Made by a program: the position numbers and the translations under genes. From a virus, in IMG/VR virus record IMGVR_UViG_3300020423_000599, positions 1-31,996 of that record: a stretch of 31,996 bases of DNA, one strand, 5' to 3'. Positions 27,001 to 31,996 of the stretch are shown here, piece by piece (within the stretch, counting starts at the first letter, position 1; each line of letters starts with the position of its first letter). A model generated the notes under the pieces. The model ran no database searches. It was not told where the DNA came from and saw only the letters and a program-made list of their open reading frames with translations.

Positions 27001-27233
27001 TAAAACCAAGCGTTTGCTTCATCGCTTGGGTTTAGGGGCTCTTCTTTGTACCATACATCATTATGCTGCTGTACTTTAGCCAAGTATTGCTTAGCCATTT
27101 TGTACTGCATGTAAGGGGTAAAACGGCTTAGGCCGCTTAGTAAGGTTTCTTTATGCTCAACGTTATCAACGGTTTCAACCATAGTTGAAACCGCTGTAAT
27201 AACGTCAAAGTTAAGAGTTGGCCAAAGAGCCAT
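24072..27233 (-). CDS. A: replication initiation endonuclease, gpA-like (HUH)
   Basis: 1053 aa, starting rolling-circle replication by nicking one strand and staying covalently linked. Seen: the HUH motif HWHMLLW with His560 and His562, and the paired-tyrosine motif YIAKYVSKN with Tyr659 and Tyr663, as in P2 gpA. A basic segment lies between them. It is much longer than the 761-aa P2 protein: about 100 extra residues precede the HUH core and a C-terminal extension follows about residue 800, including GFTKKQIDKVKKDLLAGKRI near 870 and a helical end. In P2 the origin lies within this gene; it was not located here. It is the largest gene of the early operon. Confidence 0.9.
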   Translation of the reverse strand: MALWPTLNFDVITAVSTMVETVDNVEHKETLLSGLSRFTPYMQYKMAKQYLAKVQQHNDVWYKEEPLNPSDEANAWFYDVLKNAEYRIDVSFFKLSKPAKSALKKVHNNNHHNYIVRDLISSNRKASIQASFVRRTAETLSFTEKQREVLAQKKLQPASDETAFLQKLVGGEVTSSVRSIIDAIDDTAEKEFVYKCLSKVPKPLQMRVAKRFIDKYEPSIKRYKQKRNETTDQYTDRIASQSAELYQFDGTTKKPTNTNIFDSIRDHRNANQWLLRTIKTLKPRLTILKQITDSMPLPWHILANVDKTKKHAEVLAREVTEILNDLGIENPSWGALDKFDVISQYAENFGVVLFAAEKGIYLTEPDAEVSLLKAQCHKWWARKLKNIRRRYLEHLEIATGEVGKDLFAKYDKKKGTKTVRKGINAYCSYQALNEYKTDRERGKRYLESLELVNEQNDVISLMKAVEAGIANPENMRNELMLRIRETEELADEMGYVGGFYNITAPSRFHANSPKWDGSTPKDASNYLNKLYSQARAKLDRLEIPYFGVRVAEPHADGCTHWHMLLWMPARYYDKVNHLLRRYFTRDDREVFFQRFKNRKHYRRKYKHNRKIWGLNKSKGIYTKAPVKNYFPSSPRYTAMKMEPAKIGKDGKRIGGAAAYIAKYVSKNIDGFGLANEYDAETGEKFTQSALVNPVKAWASTWGIRQFQFQKSPAITIWRELRRVREEIQGNEELEQVRKAADQGDFKTFVTLMGGFGIGRNARFKPVYEYTEYGNQYAECVKRIKGIEDLHEPCTLITRVHSWQKQIIGTAAANDNTAVNGGQDANNVGSADLSWSSGNNCTPCTVGDRDELLLDMIGFTKKQIDKVKKDLLAGKRIRRNGQIYLIRNGNLLILDEEKQLIEHRKQAVDSIALTEMQKQQKLAGDQHSELSKASLYDFAPEHVKQLKNGGNVVIGNRVYYMQGHELHSFEKLDLNKQRPTGNTTPSEKHYQYARELYDLANSYAKLDGRTMPSDTQFKKGHADVIGDLDLARLVLAGEATAVSDNDWWALDLMA

Positions 27234-27514
27234 TATGCAAACTCAATCGTACTTACATCTTCATGAATTTGAACCGCCTCAAGTACACTCGCCATTTTGT
27301 CGTAAACATGCGCATACTCAGGGTAATCATCAACGATAAGCTTAATCACTGGCATAAAATCAATTAGGCAGTTTTCACACTCCATCAACATAGCGAACGA
27401 TGGGCGCTTACCTAAGTTCCTAACCGTGAAATTAATTTGGTCAACAGCATGCAATACGATGTTGTCTACTAAACGCTGATTTTTAGATAGATCTCGGTCT
27501 TTGATAGAAGTCAT
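27233..27514 (-). CDS. small unknown early protein upstream of A
   Basis: 93 aa, helical, no recognised family. It has an acidic C-terminal half (FMPVIKLIVDDYPEYAHVYDKMASVLEAVQIHEDVSTIEF). A good AAGGA ribosome site precedes the ATG. Its stop shares a base with the start of the replication gene, so the two are translationally coupled, and a replication-accessory role is possible but unproven. Confidence 0.7.
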   Translation of the reverse strand: MTSIKDRDLSKNQRLVDNIVLHAVDQINFTVRNLGKRPSFAMLMECENCLIDFMPVIKLIVDDYPEYAHVYDKMASVLEAVQIHEDVSTIEFA

Positions 27515-27543
27515 TTTATTAGTCCTTTAGGTTGTGGATTTGG

Positions 27544-28134
27544 TTAAATTACGAATATTTCTGCTGCGGCTGGATAGCCTTTGCAAAATACAAAGTGGGC
27601 GTATTCGGTAGAGTCTGTTTGACTTGGTTTTTCTGGGTTGAAACCTGGGCGTTTACTGTGAACATAAACGGCCGCAAGCGGTAAGCTTTGCCACATTGGT
27701 TTACGCTTTTGGCTACCTAGCCAATTTAAGCGTTGCAGCATAATTACTAAGCCGTGGTCTTCAACCATATCAAGCGCTTTTTCTGTAAATTCTTGCGCTA
27801 AATTAAACGGCGGATTAGTAATGATCATGTCGAACGTTGGCAACAATGCAGTTGGCGTTGTTAAAAAGTCACGGCCTTTAATCTCTGCGCGTGAATCATT
27901 TCGAATATCCCAACTTTCAACCAAAAAACCCTGTTTCTCTAATACAGTTGGGTAGCTCATTTCATACTTGTCACAGCCACCTGCACTTGGGTCAAGTACT
28001 CTTGGGTATTCATCTGGTGAACAAACCAAAATGTTATTTTCAGCGAAGGCCGCTAAAAAATCTTCAATTAGCCAATGTGGTGTTACATAGTAATCATCAG
28101 CATTGCGCACAGTTCCGCGATTAGTTGAGCTCAT
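27544..28134 (-). CDS. DNA N6-adenine methyltransferase
   Basis: 196 aa. Class I methylase features: the AdoMet-binding loop VLDPSAGGCD (about 46-55), an acidic pair at ESWDIR, and the catalytic NPPF tetrapeptide at about 107-110 in DMIITNPPFNLAQEF, which is specific for amino-methylation of adenine (or cytosine N4). No separate target-recognition domain is evident, so it resembles phage solitary methylases. The ATG at 28134 with AGGGG before it is preferred over an upstream TTG. No cognate endonuclease is nearby, so self-protection or gene control is more likely than restriction. Confidence 0.85.
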   Translation of the reverse strand: MSSTNRGTVRNADDYYVTPHWLIEDFLAAFAENNILVCSPDEYPRVLDPSAGGCDKYEMSYPTVLEKQGFLVESWDIRNDSRAEIKGRDFLTTPTALLPTFDMIITNPPFNLAQEFTEKALDMVEDHGLVIMLQRLNWLGSQKRKPMWQSLPLAAVYVHSKRPGFNPEKPSQTDSTEYAHFVFCKGYPAAAEIFVI

Positions 28135-28143
28135 GATCAACCC

Positions 28144-28539
28144 CTAGTGCGATTGCACAGTTAAGTGTGAATATTCGGTGTTTGTATGTTCACGCGGGGC
28201 GTTTTGCAAAAACTTAGCCGGCGCCATGGCGTTAGCATCTGAAAATGCTTTAACTAGTTCTTGTAACTGCAAAATAGCTTTATGAATTTTTAAGCGGGTA
28301 TCAGCACTAAAATTAGCGAAGCCTTTTTCAAGCTCGTAGCGTTTTAGACCTGCGGCAAAACAAACTATTGTGCGCTCGTTTTCACTTAACACCTTGGTGT
28401 AAACATACTCAGGGGTATGACGTTCGCTGCCAATTAGCGCTTTAATCTCTGCAAGCCCTTTTGGAATGTGACGCCCTTCAACGGCTTTTAGTGGTGCAGG
28501 CTTTGTATTAGTTGTTGATTTAACAATCGCATTTGCCAT
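28144..28539 (-). CDS. unknown early protein
   Basis: 131 aa starting MANAIVKSTTNTKP. ATG 28539 is chosen because AGGAG lies 8 bases before it; the longer frame lies within the previous gene. Lys-rich, mostly helical: GLAEIKALIGSERHTPEYVY, then KRYELEKGFANFSADTRLKIHKAILQLQELVKAF. No known motif. Early operon, directly upstream of the methylase. Confidence 0.65.
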   Translation of the reverse strand: MANAIVKSTTNTKPAPLKAVEGRHIPKGLAEIKALIGSERHTPEYVYTKVLSENERTIVCFAAGLKRYELEKGFANFSADTRLKIHKAILQLQELVKAFSDANAMAPAKFLQNAPREHTNTEYSHLTVQSH

Positions 28540-28550
28540 TATCATTACTC

Positions 28551-28790
28551 CTAATGTTCTGTTAGTGCATGTTCTTTTAACCAAAGAACGGCTTTTTGAA
28601 TCGTTTGTCTTTCATCGCCTTGGCAATACACTGGTAATTGAAAATCACCGACTACCGCTTGCAAACAAGGTTCTAAGCATTGCATCGCTTTTCGCGTAGT
28701 AATTTCACAACTAAGTAAATACTTAGCTTGCTCAGAAATTGATTTTTTCTTGAACAATGTCTCTCTACAAAACTCTGTGTACTGACGCAT
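28551..28790 (-). CDS. small unknown early protein
   Basis: 79 aa with five Cys spread along the chain but no classical zinc spacing. Starts MRQYTEFCRETLFKKKSISE, with GGAG 7 bases before the ATG. Short helical protein of an early operon; function unknown. Confidence 0.6.
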   Translation of the reverse strand: MRQYTEFCRETLFKKKSISEQAKYLLSCEITTRKAMQCLEPCLQAVVGDFQLPVYCQGDERQTIQKAVLWLKEHALTEH

Positions 28791-28799
28791 AGGTAACTC

Positions 28800-29054
28800 C
28801 TAGCTATTAACACTTAGCCACTGGTTGCGGCCTTGATCATATCGGGTTTGTAAATACGCCCCCAAATCACTTACGTTTACAAGTGTTGGTGAACGCTCAG
28901 AATCAATTGCTTTGAATGTAGGAAATGGTAGTTGCGCAGCTTTTGCCTTTTGCTCAGCCGTTTTAGGCTGAATGCCTAAATGCTCAACACAAATATCTTT
29001 AAGCTTCACAACAGGTGTTTCGTAACGCGCTAATAATGCAAAGGTCATATTCAT
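28800..29054 (-). CDS. PrtN-like pyocin-activator family protein
   Basis: 84 aa. MTFALLARYETPVVKLKDICVEHLGI, then KAKAAQLPFPTFKAIDSERSPTLVNVSDLGAYLQTRYDQGRN matches the PrtN family pattern: an early hydrophobic segment, an alternating QLPFPT strand and a C-terminal V-x-DLAAYL-like helix. PrtN activates pyocin genes in Pseudomonas; related small proteins occur in early operons of P2-like phages, where they may act as regulator or Cox-like protein. It overlaps the AlpA-like gene by 4 bases. Confidence 0.7.
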   Translation of the reverse strand: MNMTFALLARYETPVVKLKDICVEHLGIQPKTAEQKAKAAQLPFPTFKAIDSERSPTLVNVSDLGAYLQTRYDQGRNQWLSVNS

Positions 29055-29329
29055 GCTGCTGCGCCCTCAGCTTTTGCTTTCAGCTGTGCACCATATTCAC
29101 TGTAGAAATGTTCAGGCGTCATTGAGCGCCAAATGTTTATGTCAGTTGCTAGCCAAAAAACGCGGCCACAAATTCGATGGCATGGCGGGAATTTATAAAC
29201 AGCCATTAGCTTGTAAATCATCGGTCGTGAAATACAACAAATCTCCACAATATCCTTTACCTTTAGAAACTTTTCATCTTCCGTAATAGGTTCACCCTTG
29301 ATTGTGGCTCGATAGTTTTTAGTATCCAT
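29051..29329 (-). CDS. AlpA/Cox-like winged-HTH regulator or excisionase
   Basis: 92 aa. The helix-turn-helix KFLKVKDIVEICCISRPMIYKLMAVYKFPP (about 21-50) followed by RVFWLATDINIWRSM is the AlpA/MerR-like excisionase pattern. First gene of the early operon, facing the repressor across the switch region, as Cox does in P2. Cox proteins repress the lysogenic promoter and direct excision. A good AGGAA ribosome site precedes the ATG. Confidence 0.75.
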   Translation of the reverse strand: MDTKNYRATIKGEPITEDEKFLKVKDIVEICCISRPMIYKLMAVYKFPPCHRICGRVFWLATDINIWRSMTPEHFYSEYGAQLKAKAEGAAA

Positions 29330-29507
29330 TCTTTGTTCCTCGTAGTATTAAATAGCACCATGTACGGTTCCATTTTTTGTACTTATTGTGCTAATCTGGT
29401 TAATGGTTGTAAGCATATGTATTTAAAACAAATTAAATACCCATACACGGATATAGGTGTATCCATGTATGACCCACTTAGACAAATATATACCCTTGGA
29501 TGGATAC
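29330..29507. promoter_or_regulatory. lysogeny switch region with operator-like repeats
   Basis: 178 bases between the divergent AlpA-like and repressor genes. ATACAC (29443-29448) and GTGTAT (29457-29462) form a perfect 6-bp inverted repeat around 8 bases. TGTATCCA at 29458-29465 and TGGATACA at 29501-29508 form a second, wider inverted pair, overlapping the repressor start. These are likely operators for the repressor and/or the Cox-like protein. No classic promoter hexamers stood out. Confidence 0.6.
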
Positions 29508-29972
29508 ATGTCAATTAGCGTTGGTGAAAAATTTCGTTTAATCCGTGGCACTACCAATCTCAGCATGAATAAATTTGCTGAGCTTGTAGGTATTAGCTCT
29601 AGTTCCTATAAAAAATATGAAGGCGGGCATTCAGAGGTTGGGGCTCCGGCTTTACTCAAAGTTGCCAACCATCCACAATTAAAAAAATATGCGCTTTGGC
29701 TAGTTACTGGTGATACGAACCCAGATGCTGGGCAAATTGCGCCAGGTGATTTTATTAATGAACAAGGCTTATTAAACGAAGAAGAATTTGAAGAAAAATT
29801 CATTGATGTTGCAGTAGGCTCTTTAATGATGTTTTGCCATTTAGACTGGTTTACACCAAATAAAGATAAAAACGTAGACTTTAACGACTGTGGTAAGTTA
29901 CTACTAAAAGATTTACGACCAGTGATCGAAGCAAGGGCCAATAACGCATCAAGTACACAAAAAATGGCTTAA
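29508..29972 (+). CDS. phage repressor (Cro/CI-type HTH)
   Basis: 154 aa from the ATG at 29508 (GGATGG lies about 8 bases before it); an ATG at 29457 would add 17 residues from the operator region. The HTH is at about 16-45 (NLSMNKFAELVGISSSSYKKYEGGH), the standard XRE type. The C-terminal half is acidic (NEEEFEEKFIDVAVG) and lacks the Ser-Lys autoprotease of LexA/CI, so induction is probably RecA-independent or uses an antirepressor. Divergent from the early operon and nearest to attR, it fits the K139 CI-like lysogeny repressor. Its stop codon lies inside the terminator hairpin. Confidence 0.85.
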   Translation: MSISVGEKFRLIRGTTNLSMNKFAELVGISSSSYKKYEGGHSEVGAPALLKVANHPQLKKYALWLVTGDTNPDAGQIAPGDFINEQGLLNEEEFEEKFIDVAVGSLMMFCHLDWFTPNKDKNVDFNDCGKLLLKDLRPVIEARANNASSTQKMA

Positions 29973-29987
29973 TAAAGCCATTTTTTT
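29960..29987 (+). terminator. terminator of the repressor gene
   Basis: AAATGGCTT and AAGCCATTT form a strong stem with a 4-base loop (AATA), followed by a T7 run. The stop codon TAA at 29970-29972 lies partly in the loop, so the gene ends in its own terminator. Confidence 0.85.
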
Positions 29988-30108
29988 ATTTGAAAAAACA
30001 ATTACTCCATTAATACTACGTTTTTAGAGAAAAAAGCCTATTTTTCCCTAGTTGTCCTCACTATATAACAAAATATTATATATGCCGCTTTTATTGAGAT
30101 TCATCGCG

Positions 30109-30135
30109 ATTCAAGGCAATTCAAGGCAATTCAAG
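30109..30135. repeat. right arm-type repeat, inverted copy of 602-628
   Basis: ATTCAAGGCA repeats with a 10-bp period, then ATTC. The 24 bases 30109-30132 are exactly the reverse complement of 602-625. Beyond that, both copies carry CGCGA on the inner side, with a 3-base gap on the right. In the circular phage genome the two copies would face each other across the attP core, as paired arm sites do. Confidence 0.75.
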
Positions 30136-30150
30136 ACATCTGATGTCTTG
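30132..30150. promoter_or_regulatory. 19-bp perfect palindrome beside the arm repeat
   Basis: CAAGACATC-T-GATGTCTTG has 9-bp perfect arms around one base. It touches the right arm repeat, and no copy is seen on the left side. A dimeric DNA-binding protein site, for example for the AlpA/Cox-like protein, is likely. The T-run expected for a terminator is absent. Confidence 0.55.
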
Positions 30151-30259
30151 TAACTATCCAACCTGTCAGTTAGTATTATTTTTAGTTGTAAAGTTATTTT
30201 ACAAATTAAATTTACAAAATAATTTTACATAAATTAGAAAAATCTCATGTAACGTCAAA

Positions 30260-30269
30260 CCACGCCAAA
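30260..30269. other. proposed attR core
   Basis: Matches 522-531 with one mismatch in the same orientation. To its right, the minus strand carries ATG at 30281 and codons M-I-F-T-F-G-V in the frame that dusA has across the left core, so this may be the displaced native 5' end of dusA. The stop just upstream of that ATG makes the fragment short. Confidence 0.45.
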
Positions 30270-30279
30270 GGTGAATATC

Positions 30280-30315
30280 ATGAATGTTTATCGCGAAGAA
30301 GATTGGGGCTTTTAA
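30280..30315 (+). CDS. 11-codon mini-ORF with strong ribosome site
   Basis: ATG to TAA encodes MNVYREEDWGF. AAGGTG ends 6 bases before the ATG, and a strong intrinsic terminator follows 28 bases after the stop. This layout, a small ORF then a terminator, recalls leader peptides or tiny proteins. It also overlaps the possible displaced dusA start on the other strand, so chance is not excluded. No family recognised. Confidence 0.3.
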   Translation: MNVYREEDWGF

Positions 30316-30342
30316 TCTAAGCCTGACATTATGGATTATAAG

Positions 30343-30368
30343 AAAGAGCCTGTGGGGCTCTTTTTTTT
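30343..30368 (+). terminator. intrinsic terminator before the DUF4760-like gene
   Basis: AAAGAGCC and GGCTCTTT form an 8-bp stem with a 5-base loop and continue into a T run on the plus strand. It lies between the mini-ORF and the next gene. An ORF extension upstream of 30382 would run through this hairpin, which argues against it. Confidence 0.8.
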
Positions 30369-30381
30369 ATGGAAAATACAA

Positions 30382-31062
30382 ATGATAACCAAGATCCCCT
30401 ATAAACTTATTTTTACACTTCCCTCTATTTTAATTGTTTTATTAATTTTCTATGCTGATCACCAAGGTCCGTTAGTATATGCACCAGTTGGCGTAATGAT
30501 TTCAGCTATAGCAGCCCTTACAGCTGCGACAGCAACAATAAAATCTAATCGTCATACATTCATGCAAACAAACTCTCTTGGGTTTAGAAAAACATTGCAA
30601 GACGATAAGCATTACAATAAATCTATAAAAGTTGTAAGTAAGGCAATGGCAAACAGGTTAAAAAAGCCACTAGTTGAATATGCTAAAAGTGCTCATTTAC
30701 TTACTTATGAAGAACAGAAAGTACTCACTTCCATAAGATATGTTTTAAATACTTGGGAACAAGCAGCTCTATCATGTAGACACCATTTATACGATGAACA
30801 ACACCTTTATCAATCACATAAAACAATGGTTATAGAGATTGGTATTTTTTTCAGGGAGTTTATTCACGAAGTCCAAATAGCAAGAAACAACCCTGATATT
30901 TATAACAATTTAACTTGGTTAATTTTACATTGGACAATAAGACGAGATGACTTTACAAACAAACAGACAAAAAATGAGCTCATACTTGTCTATAAACAAC
31001 TTGCAAGTGTAAAGGCAGGTAAGTTGCCCAAACGTAGACATAAGCTAAAAACGTTTAAATAG
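30382..31062 (+). CDS. membrane protein, DUF4760-like
   Basis: 226 aa from the ATG at 30382; the longer frame crosses a terminator. Two N-terminal membrane segments are visible: about 7-24 (LIFTLPSILIVLLIFYA) and 31-50 (YAPVGVMISAIAALTAATAT). The cytoplasmic part is helical, with IRYVLNTWEQAALSCRHHLYDEQHLY (about 126-151) followed by a second helix IGIFFREFIHEVQ, which resembles DUF4760 proteins (L-N-x-W/Y-E then D-E). The end is basic (KLPKRRHKLKTF). The function of that family is unknown; members are often found on mobile DNA. A bidirectional terminator separates it from the convergent pair to the right. Confidence 0.65.
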   Translation: MITKIPYKLIFTLPSILIVLLIFYADHQGPLVYAPVGVMISAIAALTAATATIKSNRHTFMQTNSLGFRKTLQDDKHYNKSIKVVSKAMANRLKKPLVEYAKSAHLLTYEEQKVLTSIRYVLNTWEQAALSCRHHLYDEQHLYQSHKTMVIEIGIFFREFIHEVQIARNNPDIYNNLTWLILHWTIRRDDFTNKQTKNELILVYKQLASVKAGKLPKRRHKLKTFK

Positions 31063-31065
31063 GTA

Positions 31066-31087
31066 AAAACCCGCAATAGCGGGTTTT
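31066..31087. terminator. bidirectional terminator
   Basis: AAAACCCGC and GCGGGTTTT form a 9-bp stem with a 4-base loop between two convergent genes. T-runs occur on both outer sides, so it can stop transcription in either direction. Confidence 0.85.
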
Positions 31088-31448
31088 ATTTTATTACTTT
31101 TAAAAATGGGTGTGGTGCTTCTGGTTCAGTTTGAGGTTCTATTTTAAGCTCAACTGGGGCTTGCAGGTTCTTTACTCTGTAGCTTATTGCCTGTGCGTTG
31201 ATTGCCTTTAACTTATCGTATGCATCAATTTCGCGGTTGTTTTGTAAAGCCTCACCTAAGTCCATCACAATGTTATGTGCTATGCCTTTGTCGTCTTCAC
31301 TTTGTACTGAATCACTAATCACATTAGTTATTATTAATTGTTTAAATGTAAGCTCAAAACTGGTAGTTGCATGGCCTCTTACTATTACATAACCTGCAAT
31401 AGTTAACATAACTGCAAGGCTTATCGCCATGACGAATAATAATGGCAT
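31086..31448 (-). CDS. unknown single-span membrane protein
   Basis: 120 aa: one N-terminal membrane segment (about 3-23, LLFVMAISLAVMLTIAGYVIV) followed by a hydrophilic helical domain (EDDKGIAHNIVMDLGEALQNNREIDAYDKLKAINAQAISY) and a Pro/Glu-rich tail. It overlaps the stop of the larger membrane protein by ATGA-type coupling, so both are made together. Family not recognised. Whether it belongs to the host or another element is unclear. Confidence 0.65.
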   Translation of the reverse strand: MPLLFVMAISLAVMLTIAGYVIVRGHATTSFELTFKQLIITNVISDSVQSEDDKGIAHNIVMDLGEALQNNREIDAYDKLKAINAQAISYRVKNLQAPVELKIEPQTEPEAPHPFLKVIK

Positions 31449-31996
31449 CAGGCTACCTCTTTACGACTTAGGAAAAACTGTTTAACTGGAAACGATGCAA
31501 CAACAGCAAGTGATAAAACATTTAAAACAACAACTGTGGTGCTATAAAAGGGTGACAACATGCTGTTATCAAGCATGCCACGCATTATAAATTGCAGCAT
31601 TTGTAACATTGCTTGCAGTATTGATAAATAGATACATAAACGAGCTGTTAGCGAAAATGTACAACCACGCATAACATGCAATAAAAACAAAGTAACAGCA
31701 AAGGCCATTGAGCAGCTAAACATGGTGAAATAAAAAAATTGACGCAACATCATTTTTTCCATTTCTAATGCAATTATATGTTGCGCTAAAGCTGAGCTGA
31801 CAAAATGAAATACCATAACTGTCAGAGCGGCAATAAAACATGAGTGTAATGTATGATCGCTTTGCGAATTTAAATTCTTTTTACCGCCAAAAAATAGTGC
31901 AAACTTATGTTTGCTAAAAGTTACAACCAGAAAAAGTACGGTGAGTACTTCTAAAGACTTTATAATCCAGCCTGTTGCGGTAAAAAAATTGAGCAT
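31448..31996 (-). CDS. unknown polytopic membrane protein
   Basis: 182 aa, beginning at the very last base of the window (ATG 31996-31994), so an earlier start outside the window is possible. About five membrane segments: 9-26, 52-72, 87-108, 118-138 and 147-167, with a basic C-terminus. No catalytic motif. Coupled with the downstream single-span protein. Function unknown. Confidence 0.65.
   Translation of the reverse strand: MLNFFTATGWIIKSLEVLTVLFLVVTFSKHKFALFFGGKKNLNSQSDHTLHSCFIAALTVMVFHFVSSALAQHIIALEMEKMMLRQFFYFTMFSCSMAFAVTLFLLHVMRGCTFSLTARLCIYLSILQAMLQMLQFIMRGMLDNSMLSPFYSTTVVVLNVLSLAVVASFPVKQFFLSRKEVA

Larger units (their letters stand above)
522..30269. mobile_element. P2-like (HP1/K139-type) prophage in dusA
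   Basis: Integrase, repressor, replication, capsid, tail, lysis and late-activator genes are all present in a P2-like order, with terminase P and portal Q divergent from O-N-M-L. Boundaries are the proposed attL and attR cores, giving about 29.7 kb. Apart from short untranslated gaps, every structural module expected for a contractile-tailed P2-type phage is present without frameshifts or insertions, so the element looks intact. Sheath (DUF2586-like), tube (DUF2597-like) and DUF2590-like genes point to the HP1/K139 branch rather than P2 itself. Boundaries are inferred, the phage identity is firm. Confidence 0.9.
29973..30279. other. right attachment region (no gene seen)
   Basis: About 300 bases without a credible gene. 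In order it holds the repressor terminator's T-run, the AT-rich stretch TATATAACAAAATATTATATATG, the right arm repeats (30109-30135), a 19-bp palindrome (30132-30150), the inverted pair TTGTAAA/TTTACAA (30186-30204) followed by two more TTTACA elements in AT-rich DNA, and the proposed attR core. The concentration of repeats fits an attP arm with binding sites for integrase, Cox and bending proteins. Confidence 0.6.

Noticed and set aside
27544-28134. Restriction-modification system
   Set aside because: Only a solitary adenine methylase is present; none of the neighbouring small genes has a nuclease motif.
602-30135. GAATTGCCTT repeats as the att direct repeats
   Set aside because: They are in inverted orientation; recombination between them would invert rather than excise the phage. 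The core must be elsewhere.
30331-30381. N-terminal extension of the DUF4760-like protein
   Set aside because: The extension would translate through a strong terminator stem and its T-run; the ATG at 30382 gives a normal membrane-segment start.

Overview
The window holds an almost complete P2-type temperate phage (HP1/K139-like branch of the Peduovirinae) integrated at the 5' end of the host tRNA-dihydrouridine synthase gene dusA. The moderately AT-rich composition and the mix of P2/HP1/K139-like genes suggest a marine gammaproteobacterium of the Alteromonadales, with Pseudoalteromonas a reasonable guess. That identification is inference from gene content and composition, not from a marker search.

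Layout. 1-594: 5' part of dusA (minus strand), running off the left edge. 703-1782: tyrosine integrase (plus). 1783-2225: non-coding. 2267-19290: one long minus-strand late operon, read from right to left: capsid protease/scaffold (O), major capsid (N), an extra 202-aa gene, small terminase (M), head completion (L), tail completion (R, S), sheath, tube, a DksA-like zinc protein, endolysin, holin, a small membrane protein, tail chaperones E/E' joined by a -1 frameshift, tape measure, DUF2590-like protein, baseplate J and I, a beta-helix tailspike, and three further baseplate/spike proteins (U-, D- and V-like). 19488-22276: large terminase (P) and portal (Q) on the plus strand, divergent from O. 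22351-22593: Ogr-like late activator. 22632-23495: unfamiliar gene with several helix-turn-helix segments. 23631-29329: early/replication operon (minus): AlpA/Cox-like protein, PrtN-like protein, two small unknown proteins, an adenine methylase, a small unknown protein, a large HUH replication endonuclease (A-like) and two small distal genes. 29508-29972: phage repressor (plus), divergent from the early operon. About 29973-30269: right attachment region. 30280-31996: probably host flank, with an 11-codon mini-ORF and terminator, a DUF4760-like membrane protein and two coupled membrane proteins.

How it works together. The repressor and the AlpA/Cox-like gene face each other across a switch region with an ATACAC/GTGTAT operator-like palindrome. 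The same half-site recurs upstream of ogr and in the O/P divergent late promoter. The early operon supplies rolling-circle replication. Ogr is expected to turn on the two late units. On the circular phage genome the repressor gene lies next to attP and int, and attP is bracketed by inverted copies of a 10-bp-period repeat that look like integrase arm sites.

The observations most worth following are the dusA attachment structure with inverted arms, a possible internal start that would give a free scaffold from gene O, the extra gene between N and M, the multi-HTH gene beside ogr, and the shared operator-like half-sites.
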